A DNA stretch of 64,000 nucleotides. It comes from SAR324 cluster bacterium. GTDB lineage: Bacteria; SAR324; NAC60-12. Position numbers and translations under genes: made by a program. Under the pieces are notes generated by a model that saw only the letters and a list, made by a program, of their open reading frames with translations, was not told the origin of the DNA and searched no databases. Shown one piece after another: positions 53,975 through 61,873 of the stretch (its first letter is position 1; every line of letters begins with the position of its first letter). The DNA lies in the NCBI GenBank assembly GCA_014382365.1, contig JACNJW010000033.1, forward strand, positions 62,001 to 126,000, given 5' to 3'.

Positions 53975-55252
53975 TTAAGTTTTTTGAAAAATATAATTTT
54001 CAATTTTCGGACGTCCCGGTAAATTTAGCTCTGCCTGAAGGGGTGCAGATCGAGAAATAACCTCTCCCCTGCGTATTACAAAGAGCCGGTTTGCTTTTAA
54101 CCTCAGTGCTTCGACCGGATCTGTTGCCTGTAGAATTACTAAATCCGCATTACAGCCTTTTTCCAGACCGTAGCCTTCCAAGCCTAGAATTGCAGCAGGA
54201 ACTTCGGTGACAGCACGGAAACAGGATTTCATCTGTTCAACACCTGTCATTTGTGCGATGTGCAGCCCCATGGAGGCAACTTCCAGCATATCGGCAGAAC
54301 CAAGTGAATACCATGGATCCATCACACAATCGTGACCAAACGCCACTTTTACCCCGGCATTCAGCAGTTCCGGAACACGAGTCATTCCGCGTTTTTTGGG
54401 ATAAGTTTCGTGACGTCCCTGGAGGGTAATGTTAATCAAGGGATTGGCCACTACATTCATCTCAGCTTCCGCCATCAGCGGCAACAATTTACTGACGTAA
54501 TAATTATCCATTGAATGCATTGAAGTCAGATGCGATCCTGTTACCCGGCCCTGCAAACCATGTTTCACAGTTTCCGCGGTCAAAGTTTCGATGTGTCGTG
54601 AAAGCGGATCATCGCTTTCGTCGCAATGCATATCAACCCGCAAACCGCGCTCGGCTGCAAGCCTGCATAAGACTTCCACCGATTTTTTGCCGTCCTCCAT
54701 CGTCCGTTCAAAATGCGGAATCCCACCGACAACATCCACTCCGCGGTCAAGTGCTGTTTCCAGAAGTTTTGCCGCCTTTGGGTCTCGGAAATATCCATCC
54801 TGTGGGAAGGCTACCAACTGCAAATCCAGATAAGGTGCAACTTCTTTTTTGACTTCAAGGAGAGCATCCGCTGCTAATAAACGCGGATCACAAATATCCA
54901 CATGACTCCGGATGGCCAGCAAACCACGTGCTACTGCCAAGTCGCAAAATTTAAGGGCCCGCTCCTTGATTGCTTCCACCGTCAAATGCGGTTTCAATTC
55001 TCCCCACAAGGCAATTCCTTCCAACAAAGTTCCAGACTGATTCAAACGGGGTTGCCCCAAACTAAGTGTTGCATCCATATGAAAATGCGCGTCAACAAAC
55101 GGCGGACTTACCAAATATCCGCAAGCATCTATTTCTTCCGTGGCTTTTGCAGACAAAGCTGATTCAAGCAACTCTATTTTTCCAGCCTTGATCCCAATAT
55201 CAATCCCAATTCTTCCGTCAGGAAGATTTGCATTTCTAATAATTAAGTCCAT
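53975..55252 (-). CDS. codA: Cytosine deaminase (CodA-type amidohydrolase)
   Basis: 425 residues. It deaminates cytosine to uracil in pyrimidine salvage, using one divalent metal in a TIM barrel. The family order is complete: FVDAHFHMDATLSLG with the first metal ligands (HxH), GVDVVGGIPHFERTMEDG, the catalytic Glu motif VDMHCDESDD, SHLTSMHSMDNYYV, NPLINITLQGRHETYPKKRGMTRV and AFGHDCVMDPWYSLGSADML with the Asp ligand. These are close to the E. coli CodA motifs. A CodB permease is absent. It lies 170 bp after the 2OG-oxygenase gene and near a nucleoside-recognition membrane protein, on the same strand. Related enzymes deaminate other pyrimidines or triazines, so exact specificity is open. Confidence 0.92.
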   Translation of the reverse strand: MDLIIRNANLPDGRIGIDIGIKAGKIELLESALSAKATEEIDACGYLVSPPFVDAHFHMDATLSLGQPRLNQSGTLLEGIALWGELKPHLTVEAIKERALKFCDLAVARGLLAIRSHVDICDPRLLAADALLEVKKEVAPYLDLQLVAFPQDGYFRDPKAAKLLETALDRGVDVVGGIPHFERTMEDGKKSVEVLCRLAAERGLRVDMHCDESDDPLSRHIETLTAETVKHGLQGRVTGSHLTSMHSMDNYYVSKLLPLMAEAEMNVVANPLINITLQGRHETYPKKRGMTRVPELLNAGVKVAFGHDCVMDPWYSLGSADMLEVASMGLHIAQMTGVEQMKSCFRAVTEVPAAILGLEGYGLEKGCNADLVILQATDPVEALRLKANRLFVIRRGEVISRSAPLQAELNLPGRPKIENYIFQKT

Positions 55253-55422
55253 TTTTTCTCTTCTAAAATAGTTGCGACGATTAAAATAGTTAAAACCACA
55301 TTCCGAACGAATTATGTAACTTTATAATTACTCTCTGCGTTCAAGATGACAACAAGCATATTCGAGATGACAACAACTACAGTCAGGATGACACAACAAA
55401 TTCGAGACTGTCTAATTTGTTC
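55253..55422. repeat. 21-bp degenerate tandem repeat before codA
   Basis: About three copies (55340-55360, 55361-55381, 55382-55400) of a unit TTCGAGATGACAACAACTACA with changes, and a partial fourth starting TTCGAG. GATGACAACAA is the constant part. No gene or promoter was recognised in this gap. Confidence 0.6.
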
Positions 55423-56430
55423 TTAAATCCGGCTATTAGTTCCGTCCTTGACATTTAATACCGTACTGTAAAAACGCTCCATCAGGTGCCGTCCTGAAGT
55501 AATCACGGGATATTTTTCTTTTGCTCCAGGATTGAGGCAGGTAGGAAGACATTTAATACGTGCATCCCAGTCCGGTTGCTGAAAAAATGCCAATGACATT
55601 CGTGACTTATTTTGCGAACTTTTAAAATCCGGAATATTTACACGATGTATTGTGGAAACCCAGCGTCCATTTGTCCAGCGTTCCATTAGATCACCAAGAT
55701 TAACAATAACGTACGGTTTGCAGGGTTTAACCGGAATCCATTTTTTTTGGTGATTAAATATTTCCAGTCCTGATAGACCTTTTTCCTGTACGAGCAAAGT
55801 CAGGCTGCCATAATCACTGTGAGCACCAGCACGTAACTGTCCCGGCAGTGGAGCTTTTTTCAAAGCCGGATAATTATTGGAACGCAATGCGCTGATCGGC
55901 TGCTGCAGGAATTGCTCAAAATAATTTCTGGGCAACTTTAGTGCAAGGGCAAAGAGCGTCATTAATCGTCCGGACAACAGCGTCATTGCCTCATAATAAT
56001 TTTCCCATGCAAGTTGAAAATACTCTGGCTTTTGTGGCCACTGATTCTTAGAAAAAACAAAAACTGCTTCATCCGCTGTAATCTCTTTTGGCGGAGAAAT
56101 ATTTGGTCCTGCAGAAAAATTTTCCTTTAAATCCGGTGGAGCCTGCTCTCCTCTTGAACGCGAAAGAATTTCTTCCTCCATTGCTGAAAACCCGTATGGA
56201 TATCCGGCAAAGGGCATTTTTACCTTAAGTTTTTCTGCATTTGAAAGTGCAAAAAATTCCTGACTTGCATGCCAGCATTTTTCAAGAACTTCATCCTGAA
56301 TTCCATGTCCGTTAACAGCAAAAAAACCGAATCTCGTACAGGCATCGTCAATCTGCTCTGCGATTCTTGTTTCTGCAGCAGGACTATCAAATTGGGTACC
56401 AAGATCAATCACGGGAATGTCTGACATCAC
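55423..56430 (-). CDS. 2-oxoglutarate/Fe(II) oxygenase, isopenicillin N synthase family
   Basis: 335 residues. The N-terminal DIOX_N domain (IPVIDLGTQFDSPAAETRIAEQIDDACTRFGFFAVNGHGI) and the C-terminal double-stranded beta-helix are both present. The iron site is H-x-D in AGAHSDYGSLTLLVQE and the distal His in WVSTIHRVNIP, with the 2OG-binding R-x-S as SRMSLAFF. It should hydroxylate or oxidise a small molecule with O2 and 2-oxoglutarate. Related bacterial enzymes act on varied substrates, and the family name does not imply antibiotic synthesis. Its start overlaps the gate protein gene by 4 bp, and codA follows. Substrate unknown; a purine or pyrimidine derivative is suggested only by context. 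Confidence 0.9.
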   Translation of the reverse strand: MMSDIPVIDLGTQFDSPAAETRIAEQIDDACTRFGFFAVNGHGIQDEVLEKCWHASQEFFALSNAEKLKVKMPFAGYPYGFSAMEEEILSRSRGEQAPPDLKENFSAGPNISPPKEITADEAVFVFSKNQWPQKPEYFQLAWENYYEAMTLLSGRLMTLFALALKLPRNYFEQFLQQPISALRSNNYPALKKAPLPGQLRAGAHSDYGSLTLLVQEKGLSGLEIFNHQKKWIPVKPCKPYVIVNLGDLMERWTNGRWVSTIHRVNIPDFKSSQNKSRMSLAFFQQPDWDARIKCLPTCLNPGAKEKYPVITSGRHLMERFYSTVLNVKDGTNSRI

Positions 56431-57461
56431 AACTTCTTTTGCCTGACAACTAGTTTATCTTCAAAACTTGGATCTTCAATGAAAGACTTAACTTTTGACT
56501 TAAAAAAGTATCGTTTGAATTGTCGATCTGAAAGCAGTGAGAGCAGTCGAACAAGAATCCAAACTGCCAGCAAAGCAAAAATCATCCTGCCAATTAAATA
56601 ACCCCACAAACTTCCTCCAAGCAACATCATCAACAGTGTATCTTCGACAAGACTGTGAAATAGACCCATCAAAACCAGGGAGAAAAATATATCACGAGGA
56701 CGAATTGAGCCCTTTTGTGATTCACGAATAATCAATCCTCCACCATAGGCAATTCCCAGTGTGATACCAATGACGGTGATATTAGTAGCCTCTTTTCCAA
56801 TTCCTAGATTTCGGAGAAGAGGATGTAAGATACGCTGCAAAAAATTTGTAAAACCCACAATATCCAACAATTTCATCAACTGCACCAACACAACCAAAAT
56901 CACAAACATTATTATCAACCCCGCCACTTGATTCCAAGCCCATGTTTGCAGATCAACCGGACCTGATTTTGGTTGCCAAAGCAAAATACTGCTTTCCGAA
57001 AGCCAATTTCCCCAAAGCAAAATCTGATTCAAAATCATCCCATAAAGCAATGCTCCTCCAACCCGCAGAATCCCCATACTTAACCAGCGCGGTCCGGCTT
57101 TATCGGCAATTTGCAGTTCAATCGGCAGTGAGTGTGCAATCAGCATCAATGAGGTCAAAACGGTAACTTGACCTACTGTCAGCATTTCTGTTGCAGCAAG
57201 ATCTGCAAAAATAAAAATCCCAGGATAAAATCCTCCAACTAGAGTTGCAGCCCAGACTAAGCCCATGCTCCCCGGAAGCCCTACCAGTCCCATCAGTGGT
57301 GACAGCCAATGTCCCAGAATTTCAATAGCACCAATTTCCTTTAAAATCTTGACCACAATTATCATCGGAATCATGATTCGATACAGCGGTAAAGCCAGAC
57401 TCATTGACTCTTGAAATATTTTTTTTAATTTCAACATAAGGACTTGAAAAATGTTTGTCAC
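56427..57461 (-). CDS. Nucleoside-recognition (Gate) domain membrane protein
   Basis: 344 residues with about eight hydrophobic segments; an integral inner-membrane protein. The Gate domain pattern is clear in two halves: FQESMSLALPLYRIMIPMIIVVKILKEIGAIEILGHWLSPLMGLVGLPGSMGLVWAATLVGGFYPGIFIF, then LMLIAHSLPIELQIADKAG, and the second half near GFTNFLQRILHPLLRNLGIGKEATNITVIGITLGIAYGGGLIIRES. Such proteins are related to spore maturation proteins SpmA/SpmB and to nucleoside transporters (CNT). It could carry a nucleoside or base but has not been assigned a substrate as a family. It overlaps its neighbours by 4 bp on both sides. Confidence 0.85.
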   Translation of the reverse strand: MTNIFQVLMLKLKKIFQESMSLALPLYRIMIPMIIVVKILKEIGAIEILGHWLSPLMGLVGLPGSMGLVWAATLVGGFYPGIFIFADLAATEMLTVGQVTVLTSLMLIAHSLPIELQIADKAGPRWLSMGILRVGGALLYGMILNQILLWGNWLSESSILLWQPKSGPVDLQTWAWNQVAGLIIMFVILVVLVQLMKLLDIVGFTNFLQRILHPLLRNLGIGKEATNITVIGITLGIAYGGGLIIRESQKGSIRPRDIFFSLVLMGLFHSLVEDTLLMMLLGGSLWGYLIGRMIFALLAVWILVRLLSLLSDRQFKRYFFKSKVKSFIEDPSFEDKLVVRQKKL

Positions 57462-58864
57462 AGAGGAATCATTTTGCCGGGATTCATTAAATTTTCCGGA
57501 TCCAGTGCTTTTTTTATTTGGCGCATGAGTTCTAAAGAATCACCATGTTCCGCTTCCATATATTTTATTTTCCCATAGCCGATTCCATGCTCTCCTGTAC
57601 AAGTTCCTCCCATACGTAATGCACGTTCAACCAGTCTGTCACTCAAAGGCTGGAAAAGGGGCAATTCTTCAGCTTCATTTTCAGGATCCACCAAAAAAAC
57701 CAGATGAAAATTTCCATCACCCACATGTCCCACCATCGGTACGATTAGTCCTGATTCTTCAATATCACGCCGAGTTTCCAGAATACATTCAGCAAGTCTG
57801 GAAATTGGTACACAGACATCCGTCGGCCAACCTTTTGATCCCGGCCGTAAAGCCAAGGCTGCATAAAGTGCATTATGGCGTGCTTCCCATAGTTTTTGCC
57901 GCTCCTGTTCTCGAGTTGCCCAGCGAAAATCACTTCCCCCCTCTTCCGATGAAATTTCTTTGACCATTTCAGCCTGTTCCTTGACCCAGGATTCTGTTCC
58001 ATGAAATTCAAAAAACAAAGTCGGTTTAACTGCATAATCAAAACCTGCATGATGATTAATTGCATCAATCTGAACTTCATCCAGCAATTCAATTCTTGCG
58101 ACAGGAATACCCATTTGAATCGTTGTAATGCTGGTGTTAACTGCACCTTCTAATGAGTCGAATGCACAAACTGCTGCAGAAATTGCTTCCGGAACGCCAT
58201 AAAGCCGAAGCTGAACTTCCGTTATGATTCCCAAAGTTCCTTCCGAACCGACAAAGAGGCGCGTCAAATCATAACCTGCAGAAGATTTGCGGGCACGTGT
58301 TCCTGTACGGATTATCCGTCCGTCTGCGGTGACTACTGTCAGGCCAAGTACATTTTCGCGCATGGTTCCGTAACGTACCGCATTTGTGCCGGAGGCCCGA
58401 GTTGCAGTCATTCCTCCCAGTGAAGCATCTGCTCCCGGATCAATTGGAAAAAAGAGCCCTGAATTTCGCAAATGCTGATTGAGTTGCTTGCGGGTCACTC
58501 CTGCCTGTACACGGCAATCCAGATCATTTTCGTTAACTTCCAATACCTTGTTCATTCCGGAAACATCAAGGCAAACTCCTCCGTGCAGCGCTGCTACATG
58601 ACCCTCCAAAGAAGTTCCTGTACCAAATGGAATAATCGGCTTTTTGTACTTCACACAAATCTTTACTATCTCTGCAACCTCTTCACTGCTTTCTGCAAAG
58701 ACAACTGCCTCAGGTGGCGCTGGTGCATGAAACGACTCGTCACGACCGTGTTGTTCTCGCACCGATTCCGACATCGAGAATCTTGATCCTAACAATTTAT
58801 GGAGATCCTGCAGACATGCGTCTTGACTGGAATTTAAAGCAGCAGAAGAAATTGAGTTATCCAT
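57458..58864 (-). CDS. FAD-linked oxidase, GlcD / D-lactate dehydrogenase family
   Basis: 468 residues from the ATG at 58864 (MDNSISSAALN). The open frame runs 33 codons further up, but the family-like sequence begins here. The N-terminal FAD-binding type 4 domain has the PP-loop KKPIIPFGTGTSLEGHVAALHGGVCLDVSGM and the GGMTATRASGTNAVRYGTMRENVLGL segment. The C-terminal FAD-oxidase domain ends with GHVGDGNFHLVFLVDPE and TGEHGIGYGKIKYME, and the final ALDPENLMNPGKM. It oxidises a 2-hydroxy acid such as glycolate or D-lactate and passes electrons to an acceptor. It has no Fe-S partner gene (GlcF) beside it. The next gene, the gate protein, starts 4 bp inside it. Confidence 0.93.
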   Translation of the reverse strand: MDNSISSAALNSSQDACLQDLHKLLGSRFSMSESVREQHGRDESFHAPAPPEAVVFAESSEEVAEIVKICVKYKKPIIPFGTGTSLEGHVAALHGGVCLDVSGMNKVLEVNENDLDCRVQAGVTRKQLNQHLRNSGLFFPIDPGADASLGGMTATRASGTNAVRYGTMRENVLGLTVVTADGRIIRTGTRARKSSAGYDLTRLFVGSEGTLGIITEVQLRLYGVPEAISAAVCAFDSLEGAVNTSITTIQMGIPVARIELLDEVQIDAINHHAGFDYAVKPTLFFEFHGTESWVKEQAEMVKEISSEEGGSDFRWATREQERQKLWEARHNALYAALALRPGSKGWPTDVCVPISRLAECILETRRDIEESGLIVPMVGHVGDGNFHLVFLVDPENEAEELPLFQPLSDRLVERALRMGGTCTGEHGIGYGKIKYMEAEHGDSLELMRQIKKALDPENLMNPGKMIPL

Positions 58865-59101
58865 ATTATTTCTAAAATGTATAATATTTGATGTTGTAAA
58901 TAATCTAAACGAACAAATCACATCCGCAAAAACAGTTTGCCGCCTGTGTCCATTCTTGAACAAAATTCAAGTCTACAACAAAGCAGTATTTACTCTAAGG
59001 ATTTGTGAGAAATATGCAAAGCAAAACATACTCCTTTTTAGTGGATCCTGTTTACATGAATGCATTAAAAAATACAAGTTTTGACTCCGGAGGGACTATA
59101 A
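58865..59101. other. Region upstream of the GlcD-like gene
   Basis: No conserved gene. On the plus strand a 41-codon frame starts at an ATG at 59014 and overlaps the better-supported small frame at 59102; it has no good ribosome binding site. Promoters of the minus-strand operon should be here, but none stands out. Confidence 0.3.
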
Positions 59102-59227
59102 ATGAAGAATTATGTGTTCACAAAATTTTTCACCTCTAAAAAACTGGACATTGTTCGAAATGAAGTGCTTCAGGATCTGAATTTTTTAAAAGCTGAGTTA
59201 TTATGTGGAGACATCAAATCACCTTGA
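59102..59227 (+). CDS. Possible small protein, 41 aa
   Basis: A 41-residue frame (starts MKNYVFTKFFTSKKLDIVRN, ends ELLCGDIKSP) on the plus strand. Its one strength is the ribosome binding site GGAGGG, seven bases before the ATG. Its 3' end overlaps the last 14 bases of yjjW on the opposite strand. Composition is plausible for a small cytosolic protein, but there is no homology evidence and such a frame can arise by chance. Confidence 0.3.
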   Translation: MKNYVFTKFFTSKKLDIVRNEVLQDLNFLKAELLCGDIKSP

Positions 59228-60074
59228 TTTCCTGAATTCCAAAACCTTGAAATAGTTCCCGGATTTCATCCAGACGTTCCGGAGTTGCTTCCAGAAAATC
59301 AGAATATTCAGGACGAACTCCGTGATTACGAAACCCTATGAGTTTTATCCTGATATTGTTGCTTAATTGACAGAGCCAGTTTGCTGTTTGCTGCAGCATC
59401 AAATCATGATCATTTAAATCCGGAATTATCAAAAGCCGAACCTCAAACAATCTTTCAGCTTTCTGGAGGTGTTGAATTGACTGCAGAACCTGTGAATTGC
59501 TGTTTCCTGTCAGTTTTTGATGGATTTGGTTGTCAAAGGCTTTCAGGTCAACCATCGCACCGTCTGTGAACGGCAACAAGCTTTTCCAGATTGAGATCTC
59601 TGCAGAACCGTTTGTGTCAATCATGGTAGAAAGGTGATTCAGGGCAGAATCTGTTTTGATACTATGAAAAAGTTCCCGGAGGAATTCCGGTTGTTGCGTC
59701 GCTTCTCCACCGGAAACTGTTACTCCGGAAAGAAACGATGCAGAACGGCGGATTTTTTCTAACACAAAATCTACATCCAGCCATTGGCTGTGGGGGTTAC
59801 TGTCTGATGGACAGACCTTAATGCAGTTATCGCAGCGGAGACAGCGGCTTTTATTCCATTCAATTTCAGTTCCGGATGCCTTAATCTGCAAAGCCTCACC
59901 CGGACATTCTTCAACACAAATGCCGCACACATCACAAACCCCAATTGTCTGAGGATTGTGACAGTTCACACAGTTAAAATTGCAGCCCTGCAAAAATATC
60001 ACAAATCGATTCCCAGGCCCGTCAACTGCACTAAAGGGTAGGATACGGTTAACCAAGCCGAGGGGTTTGCTCAT
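59214..60074 (-). CDS. yjjW: Glycyl-radical enzyme activase YjjW
   Basis: 286 residues. A radical SAM enzyme that makes the glycyl radical on its partner YjjI. The radical SAM motif is C-x3-C-x2-C in LQGCNFNCVNCHNP, near residue 30. A ferredoxin-type insert follows with two clusters, CDVCGICVEECPGEAL and CLRCDNCIKVCPSDSNP, typical of activases other than PflA. Further motifs are GVTVSGGEATQQPEFL, MIDTNGSAE and DGAMVDLKAFD. The gene overlaps the 3' end of yjjI by 26 bp, so the pair is coupled. The enzyme is oxygen sensitive, so the system works under low oxygen. Confidence 0.93.
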   Translation of the reverse strand: MSKPLGLVNRILPFSAVDGPGNRFVIFLQGCNFNCVNCHNPQTIGVCDVCGICVEECPGEALQIKASGTEIEWNKSRCLRCDNCIKVCPSDSNPHSQWLDVDFVLEKIRRSASFLSGVTVSGGEATQQPEFLRELFHSIKTDSALNHLSTMIDTNGSAEISIWKSLLPFTDGAMVDLKAFDNQIHQKLTGNSNSQVLQSIQHLQKAERLFEVRLLIIPDLNDHDLMLQQTANWLCQLSNNIRIKLIGFRNHGVRPEYSDFLEATPERLDEIRELFQGFGIQEIKVI

Positions 60075-61596
60075 GGCTCATCACTCGCTTTAAGTTACGT
60101 TTTGTAACACCCTGATTTTTCTCTGATCCAGCACCCAGAACGGTACTGTTGTAACGAGAACTTTCTTTCTCCAGCCGGACGACATCAGATTTTCGTACAA
60201 GATAGCCTGTTATCCGAATAAAATCGTTACTGGCTAAGTTAAAAGTAAAATCACGCATACCCTGAGCCAATCCTCCCTTGATAACATCCACCACTGCCTG
60301 CGGATTTCGTTTGACCGTATCGTCAAAGTGGAATATATCACTCACACCTGAACTGAATTTATGATGGTGTGGAGCTACTGCAAAGATGTGTTCGTAAAGT
60401 TCCGGTTCCTCGCCTATGGGAATCCTCGTTCCTGCTGTTACATCAAGATCAAGATCAATTCCTGATTGTGAATGTAGAAAGGCAAAACCGTCGTTACCTT
60501 CGCAATAAGGCAGGGGAATTTCTTTCACTAGGGCAGCGATACGGTCAGTGATTTGGTATGAGAGCTGATTTGCCTCCGCATCGTGACCGTATTTTGCTAA
60601 ACTGCCCTGGGCTTCCATTAACAGTTTTACTGCTTCCGCTAATCCATAAATTCCAAACATGGCTGAAAAACGATCCAGTGATACCAATCCTTCCTGTGCC
60701 AAGAAATTATGTTCAAAGAAACATGAGTCTTCCACGAGATAGCGTATACGGGCTTCCATCAACTCCAGAGTCAGACGTACATATTTTTCCAGTGTTTCGT
60801 TAATAAATGATGAAGAATTGCCTTGATGCTGCTTTACTGCTTCCTTCAGATTTAATCTCACCAATGTGTGTGATCCTCCGCCGGCTTTGAGCGAGTTGTA
60901 ACAACTAACGACACCGTATTGTTCCCCTAAATCGGCACACATCATCGGGTGATTGACAAAGTGCGGTTTGGCGACGACAAAAACTGTTTTTACTGCTTCT
61001 TCAAGAAAAGAATTTGGTGTAATTTGAGGATCTACTTTAAGTGTAATGTTGGGTACTGTTTGATTCAGCTCGCGTTCCAGCTGAAAAATTGCCCGTCCAA
61101 TCCGAGTATCCTCTGGTCCCAAATTTGTGTGCACAAAAGCATCCGGAAGCACCCTGTCAATCATTTGCCAAAAAAGCCGCAACTGCAGGTTCAATTGAGC
61201 ATCTGAGACCTCATCTACAAACGGAGCTAGAACTTTGTCCAAGTCGCCAAGATAAACAGGATAACCGGTAATGGAAGGTGTTTGAGTATAGAGAATCATC
61301 AGAAAATTTAAAGCCTCTACCAAATTATTTGGTGGATCCAGCTCAAGATAATCGGAACCTTGTTTAATTGCTTTTGGATAATCTGGTAACAGATAACGCG
61401 GACGATGAGGAGCGGGACCTTCATGCATGTCGCAAATCACCTGCTGTTCAATTGCAATTTGAAGAGAGTCACTGATTGGAGGTGGCTCCAGCAAACTCTC
61501 AGCCTGTGCAGCAAGATAATGCATCCGCTGCCGGTAACTCAGCTGTGGGTTGTTGATTATCTGTCGTATTTTTTGTTGAATTTGCTTGAGAGACAT
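60049..61596 (-). CDS. yjjI: Glycyl-radical enzyme of the YjjI (DUF3029) family
   Basis: 515 residues when started at the ATG at 61596, which is preceded by CGGAGGATT, an excellent ribosome binding site. The frame continues 50 codons upstream without a match. The length equals that of E. coli YjjI. Typical segments: LYTQTPSITGYPVYLGDLDKVLAPFV, HTNLGPEDTRIGRAIFQLE, GEQYGVVSCYNSLKAGGGSHTLVRLNL with the active-site Cys region, and the C-terminal NDFIRITGYLVRKSDVVRLEKESSRYNSTVLGAGSE with the glycine loop. The reaction and substrate of this family are unknown. Its activase YjjW follows with overlap. A 16-bp palindrome (61686-61701) lies 90 bp upstream. Confidence 0.92.
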   Translation of the reverse strand: MSLKQIQQKIRQIINNPQLSYRQRMHYLAAQAESLLEPPPISDSLQIAIEQQVICDMHEGPAPHRPRYLLPDYPKAIKQGSDYLELDPPNNLVEALNFLMILYTQTPSITGYPVYLGDLDKVLAPFVDEVSDAQLNLQLRLFWQMIDRVLPDAFVHTNLGPEDTRIGRAIFQLERELNQTVPNITLKVDPQITPNSFLEEAVKTVFVVAKPHFVNHPMMCADLGEQYGVVSCYNSLKAGGGSHTLVRLNLKEAVKQHQGNSSSFINETLEKYVRLTLELMEARIRYLVEDSCFFEHNFLAQEGLVSLDRFSAMFGIYGLAEAVKLLMEAQGSLAKYGHDAEANQLSYQITDRIAALVKEIPLPYCEGNDGFAFLHSQSGIDLDLDVTAGTRIPIGEEPELYEHIFAVAPHHHKFSSGVSDIFHFDDTVKRNPQAVVDVIKGGLAQGMRDFTFNLASNDFIRITGYLVRKSDVVRLEKESSRYNSTVLGAGSEKNQGVTKRNLKRVMSHEQTPRLG

Positions 61597-61685
61597 AATC
61601 CTCCGCAGTTGAAAATGTACTTCACTTACTGACAATGCAGTGCATAACTTGCTAAAAAACACTGCAGGCCAAGTCTTATTTTTGG

Positions 61686-61701
61686 AATGAAATATTTCAT
61701 T
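61686..61701 (-). promoter_or_regulatory. 16-bp perfect palindrome before yjjI
   Basis: AATGAAATATTTCATT, 90 bp upstream of the yjjI start. It is a plausible operator. It does not match the FNR or CRP consensus. Confidence 0.4.
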
Positions 61702-61873
61702 ACCGTATTCCTGTACCAAGATACAGATTTTCGACAATCCTGACAAGGAATATCAGTTCAAAAGGTTTCAGTTATATTTTCACAATCAATTTGTGTTCTG
61801 TGATAACGGGAATGATTCTTACTAACTTTATTTTTTATCCTGCATGACGATCATGCTATTTTGATGCTTTAAT

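Noticed and set aside
61597..61746. N-terminal 50-codon extension of YjjI
   Set aside because: The internal ATG at 61596 has CGGAGGATT ahead of it and yields the family length; the extension includes the palindrome.
61760..61830. CRP or FNR site before yjjI
   Set aside because: TTGAT and TCACA-like pieces occur, but not in the correct arrangement or spacing (TTGAT-N4-ATCAA or TGTGA-N6-TCACA).
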